Notes: generated by a model from the letters alone, not told the origin. A stretch of DNA of 64,000 nt from G963556115 sp963667375 (GCA_963667375.1 OY763323.1:2790001-2854000); one strand, 5' to 3'; shown: positions 24,907-34,977, numbered from the stretch's first letter. Program-made: numbers and translations.

Positions 24907-25866
24907 ATGTCTAATGATGATTTTGAAAAGGGTTTAGATTTGTTATTGAATAATGCTTACAACGTACCAGCACCTAGTGAAAATTTCCGTAATAATCTGT
25001 TAGCAAATCTAAAACAGCGTCAGAGAACAAATACTAATGTGCATAGAGCGCGAGTGATAACGCTTTATTCCTCTTTTTCTGCAGTGGCGGCTGTAATCCT
25101 TTTTGCCTTTATACCTAATATTGATATTTTCTCCAACACCGATGCAGAGATATCGATTTCACCTAAAGCAGAACTTGCTGAGGCGACAAAAACTATCTCG
25201 AAAGCTGTTTCAACAAATCAAATAATCCCCGTAAGTTCAACAATAGATACATCTGCGACTACACATCTTGCTTCATATACTCCAGCAGCTACCTTCCATC
25301 CTACTACCGCTTATGCAATTAATTCCGTTGATGTTTATAATCCGGTAACTAATAAGTGGGCAACCATTGAAGACGGCAAGTCTTTCTCTCTCACCAACGG
25401 CACTCAGATACGCACCCCATTGGGAGCTACAGAATCTGTAAATGTTACACTTAAAAATGGCCCGACTGTCATGTTAGATGGAATGAGTCAGATAGCAATT
25501 AAAGATAACCTGCTGACACTCGAAGACGGTAGAGCTGTTATCTCTGTAAATAAGGATTCTTCTCCTGTAACAATTCAATTGGATAATCAGGATATTAATC
25601 TTGATGCCGGCTCCATGGTTTTTGCGACTCTGGATAATGATAACTCCTACGCTAAGGACGGTCTTCCTGCTCCTATTCTTGTACTTCTCAAGGGAAATGC
25701 TTCTACTGCAAATAGTAATGATTCTCAGTTGGCACAGGGTCGGGTTTATGAATTGTTCGATACCGGTACCGGGCATTATCCTAGCCGGAAGGTCGGTTCT
25801 TATGAGAACAAGCGGCAGTTTATGCCAATGATTGATGCCGTACAGGCAGCCTATAAGAGTAAATAA
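24907..25866 (+). CDS. FecR-like membrane-anchored protein, candidate sigma regulator
   Basis: 319 residues from ATG 24907 (AAAGGG eight bases upstream; an ATG at 24880 lacks a site). A cytoplasmic N-terminal part of about 45 residues (LKQRQRTNTNVHRAR) is followed by one transmembrane helix (about 48-68), a Ser/Thr/Ala-rich linker, and a periplasmic FecR-like beta domain (WATIEDGKSFSLTNGTQIRT, VMLDGMSQIAIKDNLLTLED). By position and layout it likely restrains or signals to the sigma factor encoded 69 bases upstream. The N-terminal part does not show a clear ZAS/anti-sigma motif (no HxxxCxxC), so the regulatory role is inference. Confidence 0.82.
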   Translation: MSNDDFEKGLDLLLNNAYNVPAPSENFRNNLLANLKQRQRTNTNVHRARVITLYSSFSAVAAVILFAFIPNIDIFSNTDAEISISPKAELAEATKTISKAVSTNQIIPVSSTIDTSATTHLASYTPAATFHPTTAYAINSVDVYNPVTNKWATIEDGKSFSLTNGTQIRTPLGATESVNVTLKNGPTVMLDGMSQIAIKDNLLTLEDGRAVISVNKDSSPVTIQLDNQDINLDAGSMVFATLDNDNSYAKDGLPAPILVLLKGNASTANSNDSQLAQGRVYELFDTGTGHYPSRKVGSYENKRQFMPMIDAVQAAYKSK

Positions 25867-25907
25867 TAACAATATTATAAGTAATTTCACCTCCTTCCTT
25901 TTCAGAT

Positions 25908-25935
25908 AAAACCTGGCTTTCGTCAGGTTTTATTT
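25908..25935 (+). terminator. Terminator after the sigma/FecR-like pair
   Basis: AAAACCTG pairs with CAGGTTTT around an 8-base loop, followed by ATTTT. Confidence 0.75.
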
Positions 25936-25937
25936 TA

Positions 25938-25966
25938 TTGACAAAAAAGTGTTATTGATATATGAT
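25938..25966 (+). promoter_or_regulatory. Promoter of the P-type ATPase gene
   Basis: TTGACA (6/6), exactly 17 bases, TATGAT (5/6). Predicted start about 25973, roughly 53 bases before the ATG. One of the best promoters in the window. A 9-bp hairpin (AAAAAACTC at 25968-25976 with GAGTTTTTT at 25995-26003) overlaps the start site and could act as an early terminator if transcription begins slightly upstream. Confidence 0.85.
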
Positions 25967-26025
25967 AAAAAAACTCTGCTCATCAGCTACAGCCGAGTTT
26001 TTTCATTATTCTAGGAGGATAATTC

Positions 26026-28731
26026 ATGGCATCGGAAAAGTTCAAGTGGTACGCGCAGGATATTGACACCGTCAAGAGTGAACTCAATGTCGACGATAAC
26101 GGGTTAACAGGTGATTTAGCCAAACAGCGGCTCAAAGAATATGGTCCCAATAAACTTGCAGAAGAAAAAGAAGAAACCGCCTGGGATATACTTAAAGCAC
26201 AGCTGAAAGGTTTTTTTAACATTGTTTTATACTGTGCAGCGGTACTGGCATTTATTGTTGGCGCATATACAGATGGTATCTTTATCGTCTGTATTTTAAT
26301 TTTAAATACTGCACTCGCATTTTATCAGGAGTATAAAGCCAGTCGTATTATGAGCGGCCTCAAAGATTTTCTGGTTGCTAATGTTAATGTAATAAGAGAT
26401 GGAACACCGGTTGGGATCAATTCCGAAGAACTGGTTCCAGGGGATATTGTTCTGCTTGAAGAAGGTATGAAAATTCCAGCAGATTCAAGGCTTATTGAGC
26501 AGCATGCATTAGCTATTGATGAAGCTATGCTGACAGGTGAATCTCTACCAGTTGAAAAATCTACTAAAACTGTTGCTGACAATGCGGCTCTTGGCGACCG
26601 TATTAATATGGTTTTCAGTGGTACAACGGTGGTGCGGGGTACAGGAAAAGCGCTTGTCTGTACTACTGGTATGAAGACTGAGCTTGGAACTATTGCTCAG
26701 GCTCTCGCCGATACGGAAACACCTAAAACGTCTTTTGAACTGGAAATTGACAAGTTATCCAGACAGATAACAATGGTAATTGCCGTTCTTGTTGTTTTAT
26801 CCGCTGCGCTAATGTATTTACACCATAATATGCAGTTTTCACAGATTGCAATATTCTCACTAAGTCTGGGCGTGGGAGCGATTCCAGAAAGCCTCCCGGT
26901 TGTGTTATCGTTCGCACTTGCAATGGGGGCGCAGCAGATGTCGCACCGCCGGGCACTTGCCAGGCGTCTGGCAATTGTAGAGTCGCTTGGCTCGGTTGAC
27001 ACTATATGTTCTGATAAAACCGGAACTCTTACTAAAAATGAAATGACTGTACAGTTACTGTATACTCCCGGGCATGAACCATATTATGTAACTGGAGAAG
27101 GCTATAATCCTGAAAATGGTGCAATTCAGACTCGGCATGTCGGTACTGAGCGTCTGAAATTACCTTTAATATCAATGATGCTCTGCAATGATTCCAAACG
27201 TGTTGAAAAAGATGGTGAGATCAGCTATCTTGGCGACCCAACTGAAATAGCAATGCGTGTAGTTGGAGAAAAAGGCGGTTATAATAGCGCGAAACTGGAT
27301 GAAAGTTACCCCAGACAGGATGAAGTGCCATTTACTTCAGATCGCCAGCGAATGACAACTGTGCATACTTACGAAGGTAAGAAAACAGCAATTACGAAAG
27401 GTGCGCCAGAAGTCATTCTTAACCTTTGTACCCAGATTCTGGTTCATGGAGCTGTTACCGCGCTCACCGACGAATATAAGGAAGAAATTCGCCTTAGTCT
27501 GGAACAGATGCAGTCTCAGGCACTTCGTACTCTGGCTGTAGCTTTCAGATTTGTCCCGGAAGGTGTTACCGGTGATGATATGGAGCATGAATTGTGCTTC
27601 TTAGGGCTTGCTGGTATGATTGATCCACCTCGTCCTGAAGTAAAGGTGGCTTTGGCCGAAGCTAAACGTGCTGGAATTAGAACTGTAATGATTACCGGTG
27701 ATCACATTATAACTGCAAAAGCAATCGCTAAACGTCTTGGAATGGGGCAGAATGCAGTTAATGGTACTGAAATTGAAGGGATGTCTGACAACGAGCTTGA
27801 GGATAAGATTGAAGATATTAGTATTATTGCCAGAGCTACGCCAACAGTAAAACTGCGGGCCTTAAAAGCGGTACGAAAGAAAAAGCATTTTGCTGCGATG
27901 ACCGGTGACGGTGTGAATGACTCCCCTGCTCTCAAACAGGCTGATGTTGGTATCGCCATGGGCTTGCGTGGTACCGATGCTGCCAAACAGGCGGCGGGAC
28001 TGGTCCTGCTGGATGACAACTATGCGACAATTATTAGTGCGATTGAAGAAGGTAGAAGAATTTTTGATAATATCAGAAAATTTGTAAACTATCTGCTAAC
28101 ATGCAATATCGGTGAGGTGATAACCGTTCTGCTGGGCGCTATCTGGGGTCTTGCTCCGTTGACTGCTATAATGGTACTCTGGATAAATATTCTTACGGAT
28201 GTGCTTCCTGCTATCGCTCTTGGTATTGACCCTGCTAACCCTGGGCTGATGAAGCGTAAACCTCGGGAACATGATGAACACATTCTGAATAAGGGTGTTA
28301 TCTGGACTACGGTTATAATCGGATTTAAAAAGGGTATTGAAAACTTTATCGTATTTTTAATCGCCTATTACTGTCTGAATGATAAGATCTCCGGCGGTGC
28401 GGCAGAGACCTTGAAATATGCGCAGACAATGGCGTTTACAGGCATTGTGGTTTATGCTTTCGTACGTATCTTTGTTATTCGAACATTTGATACCTTGAGT
28501 ATCTGGAGTAACCCATGGCTGGTAATTGGTCTGGCTATTGCTGCCTTCACCCAGTTGTTTATTATTTACTGTCCGCCGGTTAGAGATTTCTTCATGCTGG
28601 CAGAACTTGATCTTCAGGATTGGGGTGTTCTGGCTATTCTGGCCGTCTGGGCGTCTGTTACTGGTGTTTATACCGCCAGGTGGGTTGAAAAATGGGCTGG
28701 TGCGGTTATCAGCACAGAATCTGCTGAATAA
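26026..28731 (+). CDS. Cation-transporting P-type ATPase, Ca2+-like (P2)
   Basis: A 901-residue inner-membrane ion pump. N-terminal cation-ATPase domain, actuator loop with LTGESLPVEK, the phosphorylation site CSDKTGTLTKNEMTV, nucleotide-binding domain (ITKGAPEVILNLC), TGDHIITAKAIA, the hinge TGDGVNDSPALKQADVG, and ten predicted helices with a cation-ATPase C-terminal domain. The M4 ion-binding sequence reads AIPESLPVVLSFALA, compared with IPEGLP in SERCA-type pumps, so transported ion (Ca2+ is the default guess) is not certain. Strong AGGAGG site. Lone gene between terminators. Confidence 0.93.
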   Translation: MASEKFKWYAQDIDTVKSELNVDDNGLTGDLAKQRLKEYGPNKLAEEKEETAWDILKAQLKGFFNIVLYCAAVLAFIVGAYTDGIFIVCILILNTALAFYQEYKASRIMSGLKDFLVANVNVIRDGTPVGINSEELVPGDIVLLEEGMKIPADSRLIEQHALAIDEAMLTGESLPVEKSTKTVADNAALGDRINMVFSGTTVVRGTGKALVCTTGMKTELGTIAQALADTETPKTSFELEIDKLSRQITMVIAVLVVLSAALMYLHHNMQFSQIAIFSLSLGVGAIPESLPVVLSFALAMGAQQMSHRRALARRLAIVESLGSVDTICSDKTGTLTKNEMTVQLLYTPGHEPYYVTGEGYNPENGAIQTRHVGTERLKLPLISMMLCNDSKRVEKDGEISYLGDPTEIAMRVVGEKGGYNSAKLDESYPRQDEVPFTSDRQRMTTVHTYEGKKTAITKGAPEVILNLCTQILVHGAVTALTDEYKEEIRLSLEQMQSQALRTLAVAFRFVPEGVTGDDMEHELCFLGLAGMIDPPRPEVKVALAEAKRAGIRTVMITGDHIITAKAIAKRLGMGQNAVNGTEIEGMSDNELEDKIEDISIIARATPTVKLRALKAVRKKKHFAAMTGDGVNDSPALKQADVGIAMGLRGTDAAKQAAGLVLLDDNYATIISAIEEGRRIFDNIRKFVNYLLTCNIGEVITVLLGAIWGLAPLTAIMVLWINILTDVLPAIALGIDPANPGLMKRKPREHDEHILNKGVIWTTVIIGFKKGIENFIVFLIAYYCLNDKISGGAAETLKYAQTMAFTGIVVYAFVRIFVIRTFDTLSIWSNPWLVIGLAIAAFTQLFIIYCPPVRDFFMLAELDLQDWGVLAILAVWASVTGVYTARWVEKWAGAVISTESAE

Positions 28732-28753
28732 GTCTACAGGTGATGATTTGTTT

Positions 28754-28790
28754 ATAATAAGGCTCACTGTTTTACAGTGAGCCTTATTAT
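28754..28790. terminator. Bidirectional terminator between P-ATPase and dinG
   Basis: A perfect 16-bp inverted repeat (arm ATAATAAGGCTCACTG) with a 5-base loop lies between convergent genes. U-rich 3' arms occur on both strands, so it can serve both. Confidence 0.85.
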
Positions 28791-28832
28791 ATAGTAATTT
28801 ATTATAGTTATAAGCTATGCTTTTAAAGTATT

Positions 28833-31673
28833 CTACAATCCTAAAAAACTCTGAATATCATTCATCATTTTATCTTTATTCTCATATACATAAGTTTCAC
28901 AAGGCAGAGAATCTTTGAAGGTCTTGCCATAACGCTTGGAAATAATGCGTCGGTCAGCAATAATTACCACTCCACGATCGCCTTTATGTCTTATAAGCCG
29001 ACCAAATCCCTGTCTGAATTTTATTATCGCATTGGGAATCGAATAGTGGATAAAGGCGTTTCCGCCTTCCGCTTCGATCTTCTGACACCGTGCTTCAATT
29101 AACGGTTCAGTAAATACCGCAAACGGCAGTCTGGCAATTGTCAGACAAGATAAGGTCTCTCCTACTACATCCACCCCTTCCCAGAATGAATGTGTTCCAA
29201 GGAGGACTGAGTGGAGATCACGTTTGAATATCGAAGTTATATTTTTCCTTGAGCCGCTCATTCCCTGTGCCAGTATTTCAATACCATCGCCGAGTAATTC
29301 TTCATTCAGAATCTCATACGAGGTCCGCAGCATTTCATAACTCGTATATAATGCCATACCGCGGCCATGGGTTTCACGATATACATCAGCCAGCAGATAT
29401 GCGAGTTCTGCAGAAAAATCTTTGCCGCGTTCACCCGGTTCAGGCAGGAAGGTTGGAATTACGACCAGGCATTGCTTCGGGTAATCAAAAGGAGAACCGG
29501 CATCAAGTTCCGAATATCTGTCTTTGGCAATTAAATTAATACCTGTACGCTTTTTAATGTAATCAAAGGACCCCCGAACCGACATCGTCGCAGAAGCAAA
29601 GATAACGCTTCGTTTCCGAGAATAGAGCTGATCATGGAGTAATGCCCCGACTTCAATTGGAGCCGCTACCAGCTTTACATTTCCAGGTTTATTAGAAATC
29701 TTTTCAATCCAGTAAACATATTCTTCATTTTCGGCATTCATCGTAAAAACCAGATCATCTGAAAACTCCCGGACGGATTGTGAAGAATACTCCAGGTCCC
29801 GTATGAATTCACGGTGATATTCAAGGTTGCTGTCTTCTATCTCTTTCAAATCTTCTATGAGATAGTCCAGAGTATGCATTATCTTGGCCAGGAAGGAGAG
29901 CAATTCTTTTTGTGCCTCAAACGCTGGAGCCCATTTTTCAGGATCCATACGTTGCGCCAGAAAACGCAGTGAACCAATATTTGCTCCGCACTGGCGAATA
30001 TTGTCTATTTCGTTGAACAAAGCTTCAGCCGCTGATTCTGCATTATCAAAGACATCAGGAAGCAGGTTAAGATTATTAATAATACGCTCTTTAATAGCTG
30101 CATCAATTACTGCAGTCTGTACTTTGTCCAGAATACTTGGCAGAAGTCCACTACGATTATTTTTTCTCCCTTTATGAACCAGACGTCCTAGTATTATCGA
30201 TACTCTTATCGGTGATATTTCAACAGAGAGGTGGCTAGTTGCCGCCTCTTCCAGATTATGTGCCTCATCAAAGATTATCTGTGCATATGGTGGAAGATTT
30301 GGGCTTCTCATATTCATATCTGAGAATACCAATGAGTGGTTGGCAATTATTATTTCTGCATTCAAGGCTTTGGCGCGTGCTTTCCAGAGAAAGCAGCGCT
30401 TATAATGTTTGCAGGCTCTGCCCAGGCAGTCATCCCCGGCACAGGACATTTTTGCCCAGGTTTTAAAGAATCCCGGTCTGCCGGTTACAATATTGTCAGA
30501 GATATCACCTGTTTCGGTCCATGCTGCCCAGCTTAGGACGGTAACCATCTGCAGTCGTTCTTCAATATCGAGCTCATAATCGGCCTGTTTTAGAACATAT
30601 AAGAGTTTGCGTATGCAGAGATAATTGCCCCGCCCTTTGATAATGGCTGCTTTAAAGTCAATACCGAGTGTATTCTTTACAAACGGTATATCCTTTTCAA
30701 AAAGCTGGGTCTGAAGATTTTTGGTATTAGTACTGATAACCACCGGAACTTTATTCTCACGTGCCCAGATAACCGCTGGAACCAAATATGCCAGACTCTT
30801 ACCGGTACCGGTTCCGGCCTCAACCAGCAGATGTGAGCCCTGGTTGAACGCATCGACGACCTCTCCCGTCATACTAACCTGACCTGAACGGGACTCAAAG
30901 GAGTCGAATGCCTGTTCCAGAAAACCGCCTTTTTCAAAGACCCATTCTACTTTTTTACGATCGAGTTTTACCCAGTCATCTTTATCATCAATATTGTCAA
31001 AAGAGGGAATTCTGAAATCATTAATCTCAAAGATATCTGCAATTGCAGATTCATTGCGTCCGAAATTATTTTCGATAACTTCAGCCTCAAGTTTCCGGAA
31101 CAGATTGCAATAAGGGTTAGTGGGATGCGAGGCAAGTAAATAATTAATTTCGCCAATAATCGGTAACGGTAAGGTATGCAGTTTGTCAATAAGTATTTGC
31201 CATACTTTTGCCAGGGTGATACAATCCGACAATGCTCGATGTGCAGATTCATTGGAAACTTCCAGACAATCGCAAAGACAGGCCAGACTGTGACTCTCAA
31301 GTTCCGGGAAACAGATACGTGAGAGTCCAACGGTATCTATGACCGTATTGTCAAAGCGGTTATTCGTCGCTTTCTTCAGGAATGTGCGTTCAAAATTCGC
31401 ATTATGAGCAATGCAGATAGCATCATCCGGGAGAAAATCCAGGAATTTTTCAATTATACTGGTAAGCGGAGGTTTATCTTCAAGCATTTCAGGGGTAATT
31501 CCGGTAAGTTTTATTATTGCCGGAATCATCGGGATCTCATTTTTGGCGAGCTCACTAAAGGTTGCGGATATAATTCCATTCTTATAGACAGCGGCACCAA
31601 TTTCTATTATTTGATCCTTGAGAGGATCTGCTCCAGTTGTCTCCAAATCTATTGCTACGACTGTATCGTACAT
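28833..31673 (-). CDS. dinG: DinG-family helicase with N-terminal DnaQ-like exonuclease
   Basis: 946 residues. Residues about 3-165 form a DEDDh 3'-5' exonuclease (AIDLETTGADP, HNANFERTFL, HRALSDCITLAKVW). The rest is an XPD-like superfamily 2 helicase: Walker A VEAGTGTGKSLAYLVPA, four cysteines of the iron-sulfur domain (CAGDDCLGRACKHYKRC), DEAH box IIFDEAHNLEE, and motif VI QGFGRLIRHKGDRG. This matches the long Bacillus-type DinG layout, but with the Fe-S cysteines typical of the E. coli type. Start ATG 31673 is chosen over ATG 31679 because AAGG abuts the latter and is six bases before the former. Confidence 0.94.
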   Translation of the reverse strand: MYDTVVAIDLETTGADPLKDQIIEIGAAVYKNGIISATFSELAKNEIPMIPAIIKLTGITPEMLEDKPPLTSIIEKFLDFLPDDAICIAHNANFERTFLKKATNNRFDNTVIDTVGLSRICFPELESHSLACLCDCLEVSNESAHRALSDCITLAKVWQILIDKLHTLPLPIIGEINYLLASHPTNPYCNLFRKLEAEVIENNFGRNESAIADIFEINDFRIPSFDNIDDKDDWVKLDRKKVEWVFEKGGFLEQAFDSFESRSGQVSMTGEVVDAFNQGSHLLVEAGTGTGKSLAYLVPAVIWARENKVPVVISTNTKNLQTQLFEKDIPFVKNTLGIDFKAAIIKGRGNYLCIRKLLYVLKQADYELDIEERLQMVTVLSWAAWTETGDISDNIVTGRPGFFKTWAKMSCAGDDCLGRACKHYKRCFLWKARAKALNAEIIIANHSLVFSDMNMRSPNLPPYAQIIFDEAHNLEEAATSHLSVEISPIRVSIILGRLVHKGRKNNRSGLLPSILDKVQTAVIDAAIKERIINNLNLLPDVFDNAESAAEALFNEIDNIRQCGANIGSLRFLAQRMDPEKWAPAFEAQKELLSFLAKIMHTLDYLIEDLKEIEDSNLEYHREFIRDLEYSSQSVREFSDDLVFTMNAENEEYVYWIEKISNKPGNVKLVAAPIEVGALLHDQLYSRKRSVIFASATMSVRGSFDYIKKRTGINLIAKDRYSELDAGSPFDYPKQCLVVIPTFLPEPGERGKDFSAELAYLLADVYRETHGRGMALYTSYEMLRTSYEILNEELLGDGIEILAQGMSGSRKNITSIFKRDLHSVLLGTHSFWEGVDVVGETLSCLTIARLPFAVFTEPLIEARCQKIEAEGGNAFIHYSIPNAIIKFRQGFGRLIRHKGDRGVVIIADRRIISKRYGKTFKDSLPCETYVYENKDKMMNDIQSFLGL

Positions 31674-31706
31674 TAGCATCCTTTTTCAGTAATGACACAG
31701 TAAACG

Positions 31707-32159
31707 CTAGATATCACGAACCATTGCCACTTCACCGCAATCAGGGAAAAATGGACATTTCATGCAATCCTGCCAAATTTTATGCGGGAGTGTCGAACGC
31801 TCTACCTCAGAAAAACCGACTTTCGCAAAAAAGTCAGGGACAAAAGTCAAAGTAAAGACTTTATTTGCACCTAAAGCTTTTGCTTCTTCGATAGCTGCAT
31901 CAATAAGCTTGCGACCGATTCCTGTGCGGTGTATGTCTTCACGAACAGCAAGTGAGCGAATTTCTGCCAGATTTTCCCAGGACACATGGAGTGCGACACA
32001 GCCAATTATTTGACCATCAGTATCAATATATAGTGAAAAGTCACGGAGACGCTCAAGAATCTCACCATAAGATAAGGCGAGCATAAGTTTTTTTTCAGCA
32101 AATCCCTTTGTCAGGTTTTGAATTATCTGAATATCAGTAAAGCAAGCTTTACGTATCAT
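31707..32159 (-). CDS. GNAT acetyltransferase, short ArgA-like N-acetylglutamate synthase
   Basis: A 150-residue acetyltransferase. Acetyl-CoA motif IRSLAVREDIHRTGIGRKL (about residues 67-85), then VFTLTFVPDFFAKVGFSEVE and the tail LPHKIWQDCMKCPFFPDC, which is characteristic of the short stand-alone N-acetylglutamate synthases that start arginine synthesis in several anaerobic phyla. No other arginine gene lies here to confirm. It precedes dinG by 33 bases. Confidence 0.82.
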   Translation of the reverse strand: MIRKACFTDIQIIQNLTKGFAEKKLMLALSYGEILERLRDFSLYIDTDGQIIGCVALHVSWENLAEIRSLAVREDIHRTGIGRKLIDAAIEEAKALGANKVFTLTFVPDFFAKVGFSEVERSTLPHKIWQDCMKCPFFPDCGEVAMVRDI

Positions 32160-32248
32160 CTGTTACCCTTTTCTACATTTTACAAGTAATTAAATCATAT
32201 ATAATACCTTATAAAAAGCAACGCAATTAATATTTTTAGTATTATTTA

Positions 32249-32277
32249 TTTATATTAAAGGTTCAATTCTTTATAAT
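32249..32277 (+). promoter_or_regulatory. Promoter of thpR-rluA-asnS
   Basis: TTTATA (4/6), 17-base spacer, TATAAT (6/6), giving a start about 24 bases before the thpR ATG. Confidence 0.6.
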
Positions 32278-32307
32278 GAATTTTTATGGATTGTGGAAGG
32301 ACTGGTC

Positions 32308-32868
32308 ATGGTTAGAACATTCATCGGCATTGAACTGGAAAAGAGTGTAATATCCGAAATTTCTGAGGAAATAAGTTATCTTAAATGCAAATTTCCGGAT
32401 ATAAACTGGGTGCGTCAGGAAAATCTTCACCTGACATTAAAGTTTTTGGGAAATATTCAGCCAAATGATTTGCGGTCTATTTTCAACGATATATCTGTTT
32501 TGGAGAATAGTGTTCCGTCTTTCGCTGTGAGTGTTAGCGGAGTCAGACTGTTGCCGGATGCTCGCCATCCGCGTATCGTTTGCGCTGGTTGCAGCTTTGG
32601 CAGTAATGAACTTGTGCGACTTCAGCAATCAATCGATAAAATCTGCAATAAGCTTGGCTATCCACTGGAGCAAAAGGATTTTACGCCTCATATTACCCTT
32701 GGCAGAATAAAAAAGCCGTCTTTTGCTCATGGCTTTGAGGATTATCTGACTGATTTAAACAATGTTGATTTTGGAATTACCGATGTTGATGAAGTCGTTG
32801 TCTATATGAGTGAGCTTGGTAATAATGGTGCGCTTTATAGCCCTATGTACAGAGTTAGATTGGGATAA
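32308..32868 (+). CDS. thpR: RNA 2',3'-cyclic phosphodiesterase
   Basis: A 186-residue 2H phosphoesterase (LigT/ThpR family) that hydrolyses 2',3'-cyclic phosphates of RNA ends to 2'-phosphates. Both catalytic HxTx motifs are present: NLHLTLKFLG (about residue 42) and FTPHITLGRI (about 126). ATG 32308 is chosen over a GTG at 32293 because GGAAGG lies seven bases before it and the protein then starts VRTFIGIEL as in the family. Its TAA directly abuts the ATG of the pseudouridine synthase gene. Confidence 0.92.
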   Translation: MVRTFIGIELEKSVISEISEEISYLKCKFPDINWVRQENLHLTLKFLGNIQPNDLRSIFNDISVLENSVPSFAVSVSGVRLLPDARHPRIVCAGCSFGSNELVRLQQSIDKICNKLGYPLEQKDFTPHITLGRIKKPSFAHGFEDYLTDLNNVDFGITDVDEVVVYMSELGNNGALYSPMYRVRLG

Positions 32869-33579
32869 ATGCTTGAGATAATATTCGAAAATTCAGAGAT
32901 AATTGTAATAAATAAAGCAGCAGGGATAGAGAGTGTTCCCAGTCAGAATAAAGGTTTATCTCTTGCGGAATTACTGCAGCGGGACCGGAAAAATGAGAAA
33001 ATACTGCCGGTGCACCGCTTGGACCGAGATACCAGTGGTACCATTATTTTTGCCAAGTCTGATGGTACTCTTACTCAGCTTGAAGATTTGTTCCGGCTGC
33101 GCAATACTACAAAACGTTATCTGGGACTTTGTGTTGGAATTCCACGGAATCCAGCAGGAACAATACGCAGAAATCTCAGTAAGTGGAGTGGAGGTCATAA
33201 ACCGGTACGCGTAATTAAGGGTGGTAAAGGGCTACCTGCTGAAACAGATTATCAGTTATTATGTGCCAATACAGAGTTTGGTGCGAGCCTTCTGCTCTTT
33301 ACTCCCCATCAGGGCAGAACCCATCAAATTAGAGTTCATGCGGAAGCGTTGGGGCGCCCTATCATTGGGGATGATCAATATGGAGATAGAGATTTCAACC
33401 GTCTGATCAAGGAATTGACAGGTTTGAAAAGGCAGGCTCTTCATGCCTGGACCCTCGAATTTTCCGGATTAAAGCTTACGGAGGTTCCGGCAGGATTTAG
33501 AGCTGCGGTTCCGGAAGATATGAGTGTAACATGTGACAGATTATTTACAGGTTGGCAACAGATATTGGAAAAGGTATAA
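32869..33579 (+). CDS. RluA-family pseudouridine synthase
   Basis: Isomerises uridine in rRNA or tRNA. 236 residues; the catalytic Asp lies in VHRLDRDTSGTIIFAKS, followed by TKRYLGLCVG, HQGRTHQIRVHAEALGRPII and GDDQYGD. There is no N-terminal S4 domain. The target base cannot be assigned. It starts on the base after the thpR stop (TAAATG), so the two are translationally coupled. Confidence 0.93.
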   Translation: MLEIIFENSEIIVINKAAGIESVPSQNKGLSLAELLQRDRKNEKILPVHRLDRDTSGTIIFAKSDGTLTQLEDLFRLRNTTKRYLGLCVGIPRNPAGTIRRNLSKWSGGHKPVRVIKGGKGLPAETDYQLLCANTEFGASLLLFTPHQGRTHQIRVHAEALGRPIIGDDQYGDRDFNRLIKELTGLKRQALHAWTLEFSGLKLTEVPAGFRAAVPEDMSVTCDRLFTGWQQILEKV

Positions 33580-33581
33580 AT

Positions 33582-34970
33582 ATGAGATATCGGATTAAAG
33601 ATTTACATGCTTTGGCTACTCCTCCAGCTGGGGAAGTAACTGTATGCGGCTGGATTAAGAGTGCCAGACACAGCAAAGGAGACTCCTTTATCGCCCTGGC
33701 TGATGGTTCCTGTTTTGCTGATTTCCAGCTTGTCTGCCCTGTTACACTTCCTCATTTTGCTGACACTGTCCAGTTATTAGGTACCGGTTGTGCGGTAACA
33801 GCTGCCGGTAAGGTTGTCAAAAGCCAGGGAAAAGGACAAAAGTATGAACTGCTTGTGAGCTCCTTAGACTGTACTGGCGGGGTTGAGCCGGATTATCCGC
33901 TGCAGAAGAAGCGTCATTCTTTCGAATATTTGCGGGAAATAGCTCATCTGCGTATGCGAACCAATACCTTTGGCGCGGTTATGCGGGTTCGAAATGCTGC
34001 TGCCCGCAGCATTCATAATTTCTTTCAGGAACGGGGATTTATCTGGCTGCATTCACCGCTGATAACCGCCAGTGACTGTGAAGGAGCCGGAGAGATGTTT
34101 CAGGTTACGACACTAAATCTTGCCGATGTTCCCAAAGATTCTTCCGGTAATGTTGACTACAGTCAGGATTTCTTTGGCAAGAAGTCGCATCTTACCGTTT
34201 CAGGGCAGCTGGAAGGTGAGATTGCAGCTCATGCGCTGAGTAACATTTATACCTTTGGTCCGACTTTTAGAGCCGAAAATTCCCATACCAGCCGGCACTT
34301 GAGTGAATTCTGGATGGTCGAGCCGGAGATGGCATTTTGTGATCTGGAACTGAATATGGAGGTCGCAGAATCCTTTCTGAAGCAGTTGTTTATTGATGTT
34401 ATGCATTCTGTGCCTGATGACATGGATTTCTTTGGTACAATGATCGATAAGAGTATCCCGGAAATTATGCAGCAGGTCATTGATTCGCCTTTTGTACGTC
34501 TTACCTATTCAGAAGCAATCGCTGTACTCGAAAAAAGTGGCGTCGATTTTAAATATCCTGTAAGCTGGGGGATAGATCTGCAGAGTGAGCATGAACGCTA
34601 CATTACTGAGGAATACTGCAAGTGCCCGGTTATTGTTACTGATTACCCGAAGGAAATTAAAGCATTTTATATGAAGCAGAATGCCGATGATAAGACGGTA
34701 CGTGCAATGGATGTACTTGTACCCCGTGTCGGGGAAATTATCGGAGGCTCGGAAAGAGAGAGCGATTATTCCCGGTTGTTGAACCGCATAACTGCTCTAG
34801 GGCTGAACCCTGCTGATTACTGGTGGTATCTTGATTTGCGTCGTTATGGCAGCGTCCCGCATTCCGGATTCGGACTTGGTTTTGAAAGAATAGTGCAGTT
34901 TATGACCGGAATGAAGAATATTCGTGACGTTATACCTTTTTCCAGAACACCGGGAAATGCTGATTTTTAA
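33582..34970 (+). CDS. asnS: Asparaginyl-tRNA synthetase
   Basis: Charges tRNA-Asn. 462 residues: N-terminal OB-fold anticodon-binding domain (VTVCGWIKSARHSKGDSFIA), then the class II core with FRAENSHTSRHLSEFWMVEPE (motif 2) and GFGLGFERIVQFMTG (motif 3). The run DVPKDSSGNVDYSQDFFGKK is typical for AsnS rather than AspS. ATG 33582 is chosen because AAAAGG lies seven bases upstream and the longer TTG start lacks one. It begins two bases after the pseudouridine synthase stop. Confidence 0.96.
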   Translation: MRYRIKDLHALATPPAGEVTVCGWIKSARHSKGDSFIALADGSCFADFQLVCPVTLPHFADTVQLLGTGCAVTAAGKVVKSQGKGQKYELLVSSLDCTGGVEPDYPLQKKRHSFEYLREIAHLRMRTNTFGAVMRVRNAAARSIHNFFQERGFIWLHSPLITASDCEGAGEMFQVTTLNLADVPKDSSGNVDYSQDFFGKKSHLTVSGQLEGEIAAHALSNIYTFGPTFRAENSHTSRHLSEFWMVEPEMAFCDLELNMEVAESFLKQLFIDVMHSVPDDMDFFGTMIDKSIPEIMQQVIDSPFVRLTYSEAIAVLEKSGVDFKYPVSWGIDLQSEHERYITEEYCKCPVIVTDYPKEIKAFYMKQNADDKTVRAMDVLVPRVGEIIGGSERESDYSRLLNRITALGLNPADYWWYLDLRRYGSVPHSGFGLGFERIVQFMTGMKNIRDVIPFSRTPGNADF

Positions 34971-34977
34971 AGTAAAC

